From Thalassotalea_H sp040779345 (GTDB lineage: Bacteria; Pseudomonadota; Gammaproteobacteria; Enterobacterales; Alteromonadaceae): a DNA stretch of 64,000 nucleotides. The translations under genes were made by a program, and so were the position numbers. The stretch's first letter is position 1. Every line of letters starts with the position of its first letter. Below the pieces are notes generated by a model. It did no database searches. It worked only from the letters and a program-made list of their open reading frames with translations, and was not told where the DNA came from. The DNA is taken from the NCBI GenBank assembly GCA_040779345.1, contig JBFONU010000014.1, positions 33,886-97,885 of the forward strand. Direction: 5' to 3'. Positions 54,472 through 63,986 of the stretch are shown here, piece after piece.

Positions 54472-55167
54472 ATGGAAAAATTCGAAAATATTTACCACCG
54501 CGCTGCCGAACGAAAAGGTGATGAAATAGCCTTGTCTCAATTAATATCAAAACCTCTTACTTATCACGAGCTTTTATTAGTTAGTGATAATGAGGTCTTA
54601 GCAGAGTTTACTCGCAAAATATTTCAATCAGGTTTTGTTTGGGCTGTTGTAAATAAAAAATGGGCTGGATTTGAGGAGATTTTTTGGAATTTCGACATTG
54701 ATAAATTAGTCATGATGCCTGACGACATGCTTGAGCGAAAAGCAACAGATCCTCAAATTATCCGAAACTTTACCAAAGTTAAAACTGTCCGCGATAACGC
54801 AATTTGGTTAAAAGAGGTAAGTGACGAATTTGGTTCAATTAGCCAGTGGTTAGCTAATTGGCCTAGTGATGATATTACAGGGCTTTGGCTCCATATTAAA
54901 AAACATGGTTTTCGTTTAGGTGGCAATACTGGCCCCTATGCATTGCGCCAGTTAGGTATAGATACATTCATACTAAGCAGAGATGTAGAAGCTTATTTTA
55001 GATCTCGCAAATTAATTGATGGTGGTATAACTTCAAAGCGTAATTTAAAAATCATCCAAGATACATTTAACCAATGGCGAAAAGAGTCTGGCTATAGCTT
55101 ACAAGAGTTGAGTCAAATAGTTGCGTATTCTGTTGGTGACAATTATGTAGGCGTTGAAACGGACTAA
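54472..55167 (+). CDS. tag: Tag-like 3-methyladenine DNA glycosylase, full length
   Basis: The 231-aa protein has the Tag-family landmarks: FQSGFVWAVVNKKWAGFEEI (base-pocket helix), DPQIIRNFTKVKTVRDNA and RLGGNTGPYALRQLGIDTF. It would excise 3-methyladenine and leave an abasic site. It is the complete, clearly diverged relative of the broken gene at 38093-38614 and lies in the opposite orientation within the accessory region, the same arrangement as the ferritin pair. Its start is the only ATG before the aligned region. Confidence 0.88.
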   Translation: MEKFENIYHRAAERKGDEIALSQLISKPLTYHELLLVSDNEVLAEFTRKIFQSGFVWAVVNKKWAGFEEIFWNFDIDKLVMMPDDMLERKATDPQIIRNFTKVKTVRDNAIWLKEVSDEFGSISQWLANWPSDDITGLWLHIKKHGFRLGGNTGPYALRQLGIDTFILSRDVEAYFRSRKLIDGGITSKRNLKIIQDTFNQWRKESGYSLQELSQIVAYSVGDNYVGVETD

Positions 55168-55185
55168 TAGTTTAATCGAGATTGC

Positions 55186-57102
55186 TCAGAATAGTCCCAA
55201 GTCACTTAAAAGCTCCAATTTTCGATACCAATACTCCGACAGCAACTCTTGCTCAAATACTTCTTTACGAATTTTATTTATAAGAGTTAGGTGGTTAGGC
55301 TTCTTATTCCCAATGTGACCTAATAAGCTTTCAATACGGGTAAGTATGGGCTTATAAACACTATCAAAATGTTCTTGTGATGCTGCGAGGTTTTGACTTT
55401 GTATGATCAAATACTTCAACGATAATAACTTTCTGATATCTGCCTCATCGGCATGAATACGATATTTACTACAAAATAAACAACCTTCGTGGCTTCCACA
55501 TTTAACCGTTACAACACCATTTAACGGTAATGAATCCAGCATTTCAGGTTTTGATGGTTCAGTACAATTTCCACTTGGGATCGCGGTCACAGGAAGTGAC
55601 TCTTTTAGTAGTTGATTATCTAGTTCAACAAAATAGTCAGATAACTGCTCAGCCGATTTTTCTTCATCTTTACTGGCATAATGAGAGTCAGCTGTGTTAT
55701 TACTATGCTGCATGATATAGCTGCTGATCCCAGTACCATAATTATCTCTAACCCATAACGATTTACTCACTCTAAAAGATTTACTCGTACCTGTTAAAGG
55801 AGTTCCAGTGAATTGAATCGCAAATAATTTCCTAAATGAACAAGACACATCTCCCTTTGTACTCAGTTGTGTTAGCTTACTAACCGCAGCACTGATGAAA
55901 AGGGCTTTATAATCTTGTTGATAACGATCTATTAAATAATCTCTTAACTGAATATAACGCTGAAAGTCAGCCACAAACTCATTTTGAATATCGTAGCGAA
56001 CAGGTATGCCATTAGCTCGCCACTTTATGCTTCTGAAATTCTGCTCACTCTTATCTGTAAGGTATTCATCCTCGAACATTAACGCTGCTGCAGTACTATC
56101 ATTCTCACCGGTAACGATTAAAAAATGCATAAAGTAAGCCCTACAAGCCCAAGCGGCTAGTAACAATCTTAAGGTTGAGTATGGTTGGTTAACTTTAATA
56201 GTGGCATTGAATGCTTGGTTAACGTGCTGTCCTAGTTGATATCTTTTTTTATCTTTGCAATGGGAAAGTGCTTCAAGCTCTTCTATAGAATAAAATGTGC
56301 CATTTTCGTAATTAAATCCACGCATTCCAATAGACTGTTTATGCTTTGGTTTTAACCATTGATTGTAAGAAGGAGCGATCCATAATTGCTCGTTATTAAT
56401 ATTAACAACCGTAGGGATTTCAACGTGATCTAATACTATATTGCTGAATTGACGAAAAATTTGAGTGTATAAGTTAAATTGCTTGGCGAAAGCGTTCTCG
56501 TTTAATGCTACAGCTGATTGAACCTGACTATTATTTCGTTGAATAATATGCAGGCCACCAGTTAGTTCACTTTCTTCAACGTTGATGACGTATGCGAAAA
56601 AAGAAATGACTCTACTTTGGTAGGTTTGGGCTGTGTGAGTTGATAAGCCTAACTTCTGTTTACGGTCGTAGGTTTTTATTTGGTGTAACAAGTAGTTAGT
56701 ATAGTCATTCACGAAGTTCTGAATAGACGATTTATTACAGAGTAAATTTAATTCACTCTCACGAATATACTTGAATAGCCCAACAATATAGCCTGTAAGT
56801 TCACTTAAGGTACGAGTTCTTTTCCCTCCTGACATTAATTCAGCTAAATATGGTATTAACCTTTTAACGAACAGGATTGCATCTACATTAATAGAATCTA
56901 ATTCTACGTGAAGTTCTTTGTTATTCTTGTTTTTTGTTTGAAAATTATTATAGCAAATCTGTCCTAGATGATGAAAATGTGAATCAAATTCTAATGCTAT
57001 GTTATCCACACGACTGAATTGATAAGAATCGTCATTATCAAACAGTTTTGTAATATCCTCTAAGGTATAAACTATGGAGTTAATCAGGACATAGTTAGGC
57101 AT
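55186..57102 (-). CDS. Large tyrosine-recombinase-like protein, 638 aa
   Basis: The C-terminal third looks like a DNA breaking-rejoining domain: basic residues in SKSFRVSKSLWVRDN and a Tyr in TADSHYASKDEE as candidate nucleophile. A zinc-type Cys cluster follows (VKCGSHEGCLFCSKYR). The N-terminal part has a core-binding-like helical region (LSELTGYIVGLFKYIRES). The H-x-x-R motif is not clear, so it may be a diverged or inactive member. It is the last gene of the leftward six-gene operon from 60621. Confidence 0.7.
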   Translation of the reverse strand: MPNYVLINSIVYTLEDITKLFDNDDSYQFSRVDNIALEFDSHFHHLGQICYNNFQTKNKNNKELHVELDSINVDAILFVKRLIPYLAELMSGGKRTRTLSELTGYIVGLFKYIRESELNLLCNKSSIQNFVNDYTNYLLHQIKTYDRKQKLGLSTHTAQTYQSRVISFFAYVINVEESELTGGLHIIQRNNSQVQSAVALNENAFAKQFNLYTQIFRQFSNIVLDHVEIPTVVNINNEQLWIAPSYNQWLKPKHKQSIGMRGFNYENGTFYSIEELEALSHCKDKKRYQLGQHVNQAFNATIKVNQPYSTLRLLLAAWACRAYFMHFLIVTGENDSTAAALMFEDEYLTDKSEQNFRSIKWRANGIPVRYDIQNEFVADFQRYIQLRDYLIDRYQQDYKALFISAAVSKLTQLSTKGDVSCSFRKLFAIQFTGTPLTGTSKSFRVSKSLWVRDNYGTGISSYIMQHSNNTADSHYASKDEEKSAEQLSDYFVELDNQLLKESLPVTAIPSGNCTEPSKPEMLDSLPLNGVVTVKCGSHEGCLFCSKYRIHADEADIRKLLSLKYLIIQSQNLAASQEHFDSVYKPILTRIESLLGHIGNKKPNHLTLINKIRKEVFEQELLSEYWYRKLELLSDLGLF

Positions 57103-57145
57103 CTAATGGCTCATAATATTCATCAATTAGCATAGATTAAGCTTC

Positions 57146-57457
57146 TCAATGTATAGCGCATTCTTTCCACAGCACCTGTTTATCTTTAGGCAACTCTTCT
57201 TTAGTCATAAACACCCGTATTTTGATAATTTCACCATCTTTTTTTGAGCATTCACAAACCATAAGACCTAAAGTATCCATTGAAGCTGTTTTCCAATTCA
57301 TAAAAGTGCCATGGGACTTCTTCTTTCTCCTTAATCGTTTATCATCCGCTCTTAGTTTTATCATTTGTAAAGCCAAATCAAAACTTACATCACAGACCTT
57401 TGCAAGGCGGTAAATCCGAGTGTAATAAGCTTTATTTTTCCTGAGTGTTTTTTTCAT
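57146..57457 (-). CDS. Small basic protein, unknown
   Basis: The 103-aa product is Lys/Arg-rich at its start (MKKTLRKNKAYYTRIYRLAK) and has a possible helix-turn-helix between residues 18 and 40. The Cys pair in VCECSKK is notable. It lies between the recombinase-like gene and the zinc-ribbon protein and probably assists the same element. The family is not recognised. Confidence 0.65.
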   Translation of the reverse strand: MKKTLRKNKAYYTRIYRLAKVCDVSFDLALQMIKLRADDKRLRRKKKSHGTFMNWKTASMDTLGLMVCECSKKDGEIIKIRVFMTKEELPKDKQVLWKECAIH

Positions 57458-57501
57458 ATTCGTTATTATTTTGTTTTATTCATTTAGTAATAGTTAACTA
57501 T

Positions 57502-58374
57502 TCATCGCCATGAGAACTGACTAATTTTTTCTGCCAATACGTCATCTTCAATATAAAAAAGTTCAGGGGAGGGCTGCTGAAGGCTCATGGCGTTTGTTAA
57601 TAACTGGCCCAGCCTTAATTCAGGGTATTTAAGTAGCATATTGGTAATACTTTCTAGTAAGTGTTGTTTAGTCTCATTCAGGTGGTTATCAGCCAATACA
57701 GAATCTCTTGATGACTCATCATCAACCTCTGTATTGACAGGTATGCTTGATAACATACCTCTCTCTGTTTTTTCTTCATCAAAAGTAAATTTAGATTTGA
57801 AATTTAACCTGTCGGGCATAAAATCATCATCTACTAATGGCACCTCTTCAAAAAAACTATCCCAATTATTTTCTTCATAAGTACAGATTAAATCTGCGAG
57901 TTTGTGTAGTTCATTGCCTTCTGCTGAATGATATTGGGCATCCCAAAGCTGCTCTACGCGTTTTAGGGTCGCTTGAAGCTCTTCTCGGTTAGATATCTTA
58001 TCGGCAGACAAAATATCACGGGCAATTATTCTGGTATCACTTTCTTGTTTTAGCTCATGAGCTTCATGCTTTGATTTTGTAAGAGCCTGAAAAATATTTT
58101 GATATTCCAGTATGTTTTTACAGGGTTCAAAAGCTTGGTTATCGATAGGGTCAATTGTTGTTAACGTATCACCACACATGTCTGCAAAGCAGTGCTGACA
58201 CAAATCAATTAATAATTTATTGCCATCACCATGAATAGTCCCATAACCACACTTATGTTCAATCGAGATAAACTCGCTGAATTCATATCCTTCATGAGCA
58301 TACGCCTCAAGGCCACAGCCATCACAAACAAGTTCAGTTATTTCTTGTTGTATAACGGTTTTATATTTTTTCAT
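57502..58374 (-). CDS. Zinc-ribbon protein, unknown
   Basis: The 290-aa product has an N-terminal metal site (VCDGCGLEAYAHEGY and, later, LCQHCFADMCGD). The remainder is helical and acidic, with a C-terminal block LLKYPELRLGQLLTNAMSLQ, then ELFYIEDDVLAEKI. The C-terminal block may bind a partner; it resembles small subunit-type proteins in which YPELRLGQL is followed by a DDVL motif. It lies 2 bases after the next upstream gene, so it is tightly co-translated. Confidence 0.7.
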   Translation of the reverse strand: MKKYKTVIQQEITELVCDGCGLEAYAHEGYEFSEFISIEHKCGYGTIHGDGNKLLIDLCQHCFADMCGDTLTTIDPIDNQAFEPCKNILEYQNIFQALTKSKHEAHELKQESDTRIIARDILSADKISNREELQATLKRVEQLWDAQYHSAEGNELHKLADLICTYEENNWDSFFEEVPLVDDDFMPDRLNFKSKFTFDEEKTERGMLSSIPVNTEVDDESSRDSVLADNHLNETKQHLLESITNMLLKYPELRLGQLLTNAMSLQQPSPELFYIEDDVLAEKISQFSWR

Positions 58375-58376
58375 AC

Positions 58377-58664
58377 TTACTCCTTACTAGATGGAGATAG
58401 AGAAATAAAATGAACCCAAGTATTTCTATCAAGCAGAAGACGTTTCTTTTCACCCTTAATAAGTTCACCAGAATTAATCATACCTATTACCCATTCCTTA
58501 ATTTCAGGTAAGCATCTTTCAATAGGTGTACTGATTGTATTTCCCATTCCACCATTGCCAACGATATAAAATTGGTTTTCATTATTAGCATCAACTGCAA
58601 CATGTAACCAATCCGAGCGATTAGAGTGTTCTAACCGTTCCTTGAATTTTTCTACAGTTAACAT
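58377..58664 (-). CDS. Small unknown protein, 95 aa
   Basis: A soluble 95-aa product (FKERLEHSNRSDWLHVAVDA, IVGNGGMGNTISTPIERC). It has 2-base spacings to the genes on both sides. No family is recognised. The compact alternation of strands and helices suggests a single domain. Confidence 0.65.
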   Translation of the reverse strand: MLTVEKFKERLEHSNRSDWLHVAVDANNENQFYIVGNGGMGNTISTPIERCLPEIKEWVIGMINSGELIKGEKKRLLLDRNTWVHFISLSPSSKE

Positions 58665-58666
58665 AG

Positions 58667-60100
58667 TTACCTCAACTCACTCAGCCCCAAAGCAATAGCT
58701 TCTTGCTGAAACCGACCAAAAATATTGACGACTTTTTCATAAGAACTCGTTAAAAAGTGCTCTTCAACAGTACTACTAGTTTCATCATAGACAGGATGTT
58801 CGATAACAGTATCAAATCTACTAATTTTCAACTTTTCTTTAGCGCTAACGTTTGATGCCTTGTCGAATATAACGGAACCTGAAGCCTCACTATCAACATC
58901 GTCTTCAACATTTGCCTTAATCTTTTCAAACTTAACTACATCAGCCTCAAATGGCACATCCTGCTTAACTCGATAAGCATACTCCAACAACTTAGGCTCA
59001 GCTGGCATATACAGAACCGCTTCCTGATTCTTTGAATCAGTCATTCTGAGTATTCGACCTAATATCTGCCGAAAGTGCATTTCTGTTTTAATATTAGTAA
59101 GGTGACAACAAACCTGCAATCGGGGAATATTCGTTCCTTCACTTATCATCCCTACGGAGATGATCCATTTAGTTTTTGCATATCTAAACTGTTGAATAAT
59201 ATTGGTTGGTTCATTTTCTCGGTAAGTAACAACCACTGCATCTTCATTAAAACTGGCTTTCATTAGTACTGAAATTTGTCTAGCATGTTCAACTGATGAC
59301 GCAACAATTAACCCTGCAGCGTCAGCGTTTTTAGCTCTAATTGAATTTAGTTTTTTCTGTGCAGAAAAAACCACATATTTAATAACTTTCTCATTTTCAA
59401 TAATTTCTTGATATGGAATGACTGACTGCGATAATAGACATTTAAAACTATTAAACGTTTTAGTCTTCTCCTCATCTACCACTGAGATATTATTGTTATC
59501 CACGGCAATTATCTGAGGTACACGACAAACATTATCCTGAATGGCCTCAGCAAGACCATAAACGTAATCACATGATATTTTATTGCTAGGATGCATATAG
59601 TTTGAAAGTACGATAGGAGCCGCGTCTGATCGCCAAGGTGTTCCTGTTAGCGCCAAAGTATATTTCGCTTTATCTTGAATGTTTAATATTATTTGTTCGC
59701 CCCATGCATTGGCATTATCAATAGTAGAGCCCGCACAATGGTGAATCTCATCAAAAATCACAAACACTCGGAACCTTTCAAATAACTGCCAAAAATGTTC
59801 ATCTAGATACAGCAAGCTTTGATAGGTAAGAGAATGTCCTTTAGCCCCCAGTAAACCATCGAATCGTTCATTAATTCTCAACTGCAAGCTTTGGCTGAAA
59901 TCTTGTGAAACAATAGATGAAGGTGAAAAACAAATAACTAAATCAATCATGTTTTTCTTTAATAATCGATCGGCCAGTTCAGATGCCATCAAGGTTTTAC
60001 CCGCACCTGGTGTTGCTAGGGCTAAAAAGTGGCTATTGCCATTTGAATATCCTTTTAAAGCTTTATTGATACAGCTATCTTGCCATTGTCTTAATTTCAT
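58667..60100 (-). CDS. DEAD/DEAH superfamily 2 helicase
   Basis: The 477-aa protein has a Walker A of the type ATPGAGKTLMASELADRL, a DEIH box (FVIFDEIHHCAGS), motif III LTGTPWRSD and motif VI FRQILGRILRM. It resembles the helicase part of type III/UvrB-like restriction subunits but lacks a nuclease domain. It lies 2 bases from both neighbours. It may move along DNA for the recombinase-like protein or serve a defence function. Confidence 0.88.
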   Translation of the reverse strand: MKLRQWQDSCINKALKGYSNGNSHFLALATPGAGKTLMASELADRLLKKNMIDLVICFSPSSIVSQDFSQSLQLRINERFDGLLGAKGHSLTYQSLLYLDEHFWQLFERFRVFVIFDEIHHCAGSTIDNANAWGEQIILNIQDKAKYTLALTGTPWRSDAAPIVLSNYMHPSNKISCDYVYGLAEAIQDNVCRVPQIIAVDNNNISVVDEEKTKTFNSFKCLLSQSVIPYQEIIENEKVIKYVVFSAQKKLNSIRAKNADAAGLIVASSVEHARQISVLMKASFNEDAVVVTYRENEPTNIIQQFRYAKTKWIISVGMISEGTNIPRLQVCCHLTNIKTEMHFRQILGRILRMTDSKNQEAVLYMPAEPKLLEYAYRVKQDVPFEADVVKFEKIKANVEDDVDSEASGSVIFDKASNVSAKEKLKISRFDTVIEHPVYDETSSTVEEHFLTSSYEKVVNIFGRFQQEAIALGLSELR

Positions 60101-60102
60101 AT

Positions 60103-60621
60103 TTACTCTGTTGATTTATCTTTCTTAAGCAACCCTTCAATGGCCCTTATCTTCCCTAGTATTCTTGTATTATTGTCTCTAGCTTTATTGTATTGCGGCT
60201 GTAGTTCATCAACTAACTCAGGAAACTCTAGATAAAGCTCTTTGTACGCTTCAGACTCTCCGATATTTAACAGGAGCTCAGCTTTATAGTGATTCAATTT
60301 ACTGAGTAATTGTTCCTGTTTTCCATCGATGCTCTTAGTTGAAATAGTTACTGCTGGTTTAATTTTCGAGCTTATTTCTTCTACATTAAATAGTTCTGTC
60401 TTACTGAAGCTGGTCAACCCTTTTTTATTTGACATTGATTTCTTTAACCAGCCTTTTTTCACAAGTTTTAATAGTTCAGCATATATCTTTCTTCGAACGC
60501 TTGAAGAATCTAAAGAAGGATCCATTTTTAAGGTTAAATATGCTGACCGGACATCACTCGTTGTAAAATGGTTAAAGTTCACCGCGACAATGATTTGAGC
60601 CACAATAGGGTCTAGTTTCAT
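60103..60621 (-). CDS. Winged-helix and coiled-coil protein, first gene of operon
   Basis: The 172-aa product has a winged-helix N-terminus (FTTSDVRSAYLTLKMDPSLD, then LLKLVKKGWLKKS) and a coiled-coil C-terminus (about 100-165). The layout, DNA binding plus coiled coil beside a recombinase operon, is like the small accessory proteins of the ferritin island (24687 and 25138), though the sequences differ. It opens the leftward operon, divergent from the XRE gene. Confidence 0.7.
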   Translation of the reverse strand: MKLDPIVAQIIVAVNFNHFTTSDVRSAYLTLKMDPSLDSSSVRRKIYAELLKLVKKGWLKKSMSNKKGLTSFSKTELFNVEEISSKIKPAVTISTKSIDGKQEQLLSKLNHYKAELLLNIGESEAYKELYLEFPELVDELQPQYNKARDNNTRILGKIRAIEGLLKKDKSTE

Positions 60622-60759
60622 TTTTTTATTGCTACAAAGGTTAATTATTTGATAGGAAAGTAATGTTATTGATATATATGTAAATTAGTTTCATTATATG
60701 TCATGGGGCAGAACTCTGCAATATGGGAAGATTTATTCTTTTCTCTGTGGAAGTTTTGA

Positions 60760-60999
60760 ATGCAGCACGTACAACAGCTAATTGGCATGAATATCAAACT
60801 TGCTCGAACTAAGCGTTCCATATCTCAAGCAGAAGTAGCTAATAAGATAGGGATAGAAGCAAGTTACCTAAGCCGGATAGAAAGAGGTACGGTACCAGTT
60901 TCATGTGAAAGGATTTATGAAATTATTTATATCCTCCAATGCGATATTGGTGAAATTTTTCCCGTGCCAGAAGAAGTAAAAACACAATTTAATCAATGA
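60760..60999 (+). CDS. Short XRE regulator, controller-protein-like
   Basis: The 79-aa product is one XRE helix-turn-helix domain (ISQAEVANKIGIEASYLSRI) with a short C-terminal extension. Its size and the EASYLSRIERG motif fit restriction-modification controller (C) proteins. It is divergent from the recombinase/helicase operon with a gap of 138 bases and precedes a broken hsdM, so it could control either side. Confidence 0.85.
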   Translation: MQHVQQLIGMNIKLARTKRSISQAEVANKIGIEASYLSRIERGTVPVSCERIYEIIYILQCDIGEIFPVPEEVKTQFNQ

Positions 61000-61096
61000 T
61001 TAAAACAACAAGCTATCGAGTCGTCTTTAGATATCAAAATATCCGTGTTTCTCTTTCCATTGCATCAGCTCAATAGCTAACAAGGACTTTACCAAG

Positions 61097-61441
61097 ATGT
61101 TTGAACAAGTATTTAAAAGCGTCGACTACCTTGAATACACCAAGTCGCAAAAAGATGTTGATGCCAAGTTTGATCATAACAACAACTTAACGGGTGATAA
61201 CCTAATGAGTTTTGTTGATGCTCAACTGTTTCCGTACCTAAAATGCTTTAAGCAACGTGCCGATAACACCAATACCATTGAATACAAAATTGGTGAAATT
61301 TTTAGCGAGTTAAAAAATAAAATTCAAAGTGGATATTCACTGCGTGACGCACTTGAAAAAATAGAATCTATTTACGATTATAAATTAAACTCGATAGATG
61401 AACTGAAAAATCAATCTTACAAAAAACTTTTAGCGCTTTAG
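61097..61441 (+). pseudogene. hsdM: HsdM N-terminal fragment, internal deletion
   Basis: The 114-aa frame starts MFEQVFKSVDYLEYTKS, skips the usual stretch, and then matches the HsdM N-terminal helix bundle (LMSFVDAQLFPYLKCFKQRA, TIEYKIGEIFSELKNKIQSG). The methylase domain with NPPY/F is absent. The normal protein is about 500 aa. So the type I methyltransferase gene has lost an inner part and its whole 3' two thirds. Confidence 0.8.
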
Positions 61442-61520
61442 CGGTGAATTAACCGCAAAGGGTAAATAAAAAATGATAAATAATTTATAACGCAGGTAAG
61501 TGTCATGAGTAGGAGTTTAG

Positions 61521-63500
61521 ATGTTTCATATTAACGACCAAGTAGATTTATTGACGCTATCTGAGTCGGCTGAATTAGAGTTCAAACTGGCTCAAGGCAA
61601 AGATAGTAAAGGAAAGCTACCAGATGATTTTTGGCCAACTTATAGTGCTATGGCAAATAGTCGTGGTGGTTATGTTGTGTTGGGTGTTCGTGAAAAAAAA
61701 GGGCATTTGGCGATTGCAGGTATTGAGGATATTGAAACGGTTCAAAAACAACTGTTTGATATTGTCGACAATACCGGCAAAGTAAACATTAACCTGCTTA
61801 GCAACGACAATGTGAAAGTAGTCGTTGTTGAAGGGAAACAATTATTGGTTATTTATATCCCTGCTGCTCGCAGAGACCAAAAGCCTGTTTATCTAAAAAA
61901 TCAACCGATGAAAGAAACCTTTGTTCGTTTGCACGAAGGTGATCACCGTTGTAGCGAAGAACAAATCAAACGTATGTTTGCGGAACAGGTTGAAAACAGT
62001 CGCGATGATAAAATTCTTAAAGGGTTTAATTTTGATGATATTGATAAGGATAGCCTAAGTGCTTATAAAAATTTATTAGCAACGGCTAAGCCTCAGCACC
62101 CTTGGTTAGAGCTTGAACTTTTTGATATGTTTAAGCAAATAGGAGGCTGGAGAAAAGATCGCCAAGCAGGAGAAGAAGGAATCACTTTTGCTGGTGTGAT
62201 GATGTTTGGTACTTGGGATGCAATTCAAGAAGCCGCTCCCAACTACTTTGTTGACTATCGAGAGCGAGATGAAGCTAATACTCAGCGCTGGATTGATCGT
62301 GTGTACCCTGATGGTTCATGGTCTGGAAATATCTTCGATTTTTACCGAAGAACCTATCGAAAGTTAACAACAGATCTCAAAATACCATTTGCACTTCAAA
62401 AAGGGATTCGTTTAGATGATTCAAAAACTCATGAAGCAATTCGTGAAGCATTAGTTAATACGTTAGTTCATGCTGATTACACGGGCAGAAGTTCAATATT
62501 AATTGTTAAACGACCAGACTTATTTGGTTTTCGTAACCCTGGCTTAATGCGCGTTCCTCCCGATATAGCCATTAAAGGTGGGGAAAGTGATTGTCGTAAC
62601 CGTAGAATGCATCAGATGTTTTTGTTAATTGGTGCTGGTGAGAGGGCCGGTTCAGGTATTCCTAAAATATATAGTGGTTGGGAATGGGCCAAGTGGAGGA
62701 AGCCAAAACTATATGAAAAACAATCTCCTTCAGAGCAAACTTTATTAGAGCTTTCTACTGCAAGCCTAATCCCTAAGGAAGTCACGTCACTATTAAGTGC
62801 TTTATTTGGTGATGGTTTTTATAAGCTTAATGAATTAGAGCAGATGATTGTGACTACTGCTGCTGTAGAAGGGTGGGTTAATCATGAGCGCGCATGTGAA
62901 TTAACCAGTAAACACTCTAGAGATGTTACATTAGCTTTACCAAAGCTTGTCGATAAAGGCTTTTTGATCGCTAATGGAGAAAAGAAAGATAAATCCTATA
63001 GTTTGCCAGGTATGGAGCCACCTTCACCGGAAGATGTATTTACTAATGCGTTAACTCCATTAGATAACTTAACGCATAAATCGGAAAGCTTAACGCATAG
63101 TGAAGCTAACTTAACGCATAACGACTTGAGTAATGACGCAGAACAATCCGATATAAGGGACGCTGAAGGTCGTTTTATCAGTGATAAACTTGATAAACCA
63201 TTTATTGATGACCTTGATGTATTAACTGAAGATTTTAAAATTCGACTTAACGCATTAGGCGCTAAGGCCAGAGAGCAAAGTCGTTTAGATGTAGATACGA
63301 TGAAGCAACTTATTAATGAATTATGTAAAGGACATTATATTTCGGTGTCTGTGCTTGAAGTGTTGCTTAGTAGAAAACCTCAAAGCCTTCGCCAGAATTA
63401 TATAAAACCAATGATTACTGAAGAAGTGCTGCAAATGGCTTTTCCACATAAACCTAATTCCCCATTGCAAGGCTATAGTACGGTTGATCAGGATTCTTGA
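61521..63500 (+). CDS. AlbA_2/Schlafen-type ATP-binding protein of R-M loci
   Basis: The 659-aa protein has an AlbA_2 domain (ESAELEFKLAQGKDSKGKLP; MANSRGGYVVLGV), a HATPase-like domain (HEAIREALVNTLVHADYTGR; GAGERAGSGIPKIYSGW) and winged-helix C-terminal parts. A tandem LTH/LTHN repeat (NLTHKSESLTHSEANLTH) lies around residue 525. Such proteins often sit between hsdM and hsdS in type I restriction loci and probably have a regulatory or defence role. With hsdM broken and no hsdS or hsdR seen before the window ends, it may be a remnant of that system. Confidence 0.85.
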   Translation: MFHINDQVDLLTLSESAELEFKLAQGKDSKGKLPDDFWPTYSAMANSRGGYVVLGVREKKGHLAIAGIEDIETVQKQLFDIVDNTGKVNINLLSNDNVKVVVVEGKQLLVIYIPAARRDQKPVYLKNQPMKETFVRLHEGDHRCSEEQIKRMFAEQVENSRDDKILKGFNFDDIDKDSLSAYKNLLATAKPQHPWLELELFDMFKQIGGWRKDRQAGEEGITFAGVMMFGTWDAIQEAAPNYFVDYRERDEANTQRWIDRVYPDGSWSGNIFDFYRRTYRKLTTDLKIPFALQKGIRLDDSKTHEAIREALVNTLVHADYTGRSSILIVKRPDLFGFRNPGLMRVPPDIAIKGGESDCRNRRMHQMFLLIGAGERAGSGIPKIYSGWEWAKWRKPKLYEKQSPSEQTLLELSTASLIPKEVTSLLSALFGDGFYKLNELEQMIVTTAAVEGWVNHERACELTSKHSRDVTLALPKLVDKGFLIANGEKKDKSYSLPGMEPPSPEDVFTNALTPLDNLTHKSESLTHSEANLTHNDLSNDAEQSDIRDAEGRFISDKLDKPFIDDLDVLTEDFKIRLNALGAKAREQSRLDVDTMKQLINELCKGHYISVSVLEVLLSRKPQSLRQNYIKPMITEEVLQMAFPHKPNSPLQGYSTVDQDS

Positions 63501-63657
63501 ACTCTTAATCTTCAGCGCCATTAAATGTACAGTAATAAGCTAATTTTTTGTTCACAGGTTAGTGTTAAGAGGAGAAGTGAATCTGTGTTCCGTGCAGAGT
63601 TAACCTCCCCTAAACTGACGTTAGCGAAGATGGTCTTACTTATTTAGAAGATCATTA

Positions 63658-63957
63658 TTAGCTTCTTATGTGTATAACTTTTTGTTCGGCTTCAAGCTGG
63701 TTTATTTGTTTTTCTAAATCACCTAGACGCCTAACAAGCATCATTTCTCTATTCAATGCAGCATGATAATCACTTTGAAAGTTATCACGTTCAAGCTTAT
63801 AGCGAGCAGCGAGCGCTTCAGCTTTTTTTAATTTATCTAAAGCCTTATTGTTAAATGTCTTGGCTACTTTTTCAATATCATCAATGAGATCTTTGAATTG
63901 CTTACGAGCGGGTTTAATTGAAGTGGACTTCCCAGACTTTGCTAGACACCCAATGAG
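63658..63957 (-). pseudogene. Coiled-coil protein with lost start
   Basis: The minus-strand frame reads AKSGKSTSIKPARKQFKDLI, then a coiled coil (about 40 to the end: LDKLKKAEALAARYKLERDN) ending EQKVIHIRS. It has no ATG; the frame hits a stop at 63958, and the 5' side (TAGACACCCAATGAGTTAC) looks like the end of an insertion. A basic start followed by a coiled coil is like KfrA-type or plasmid partition proteins, but that is weak. Confidence 0.5.
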
Positions 63958-63986
63958 TTACATTGTAACTTCAACTAGAGGTGTTT

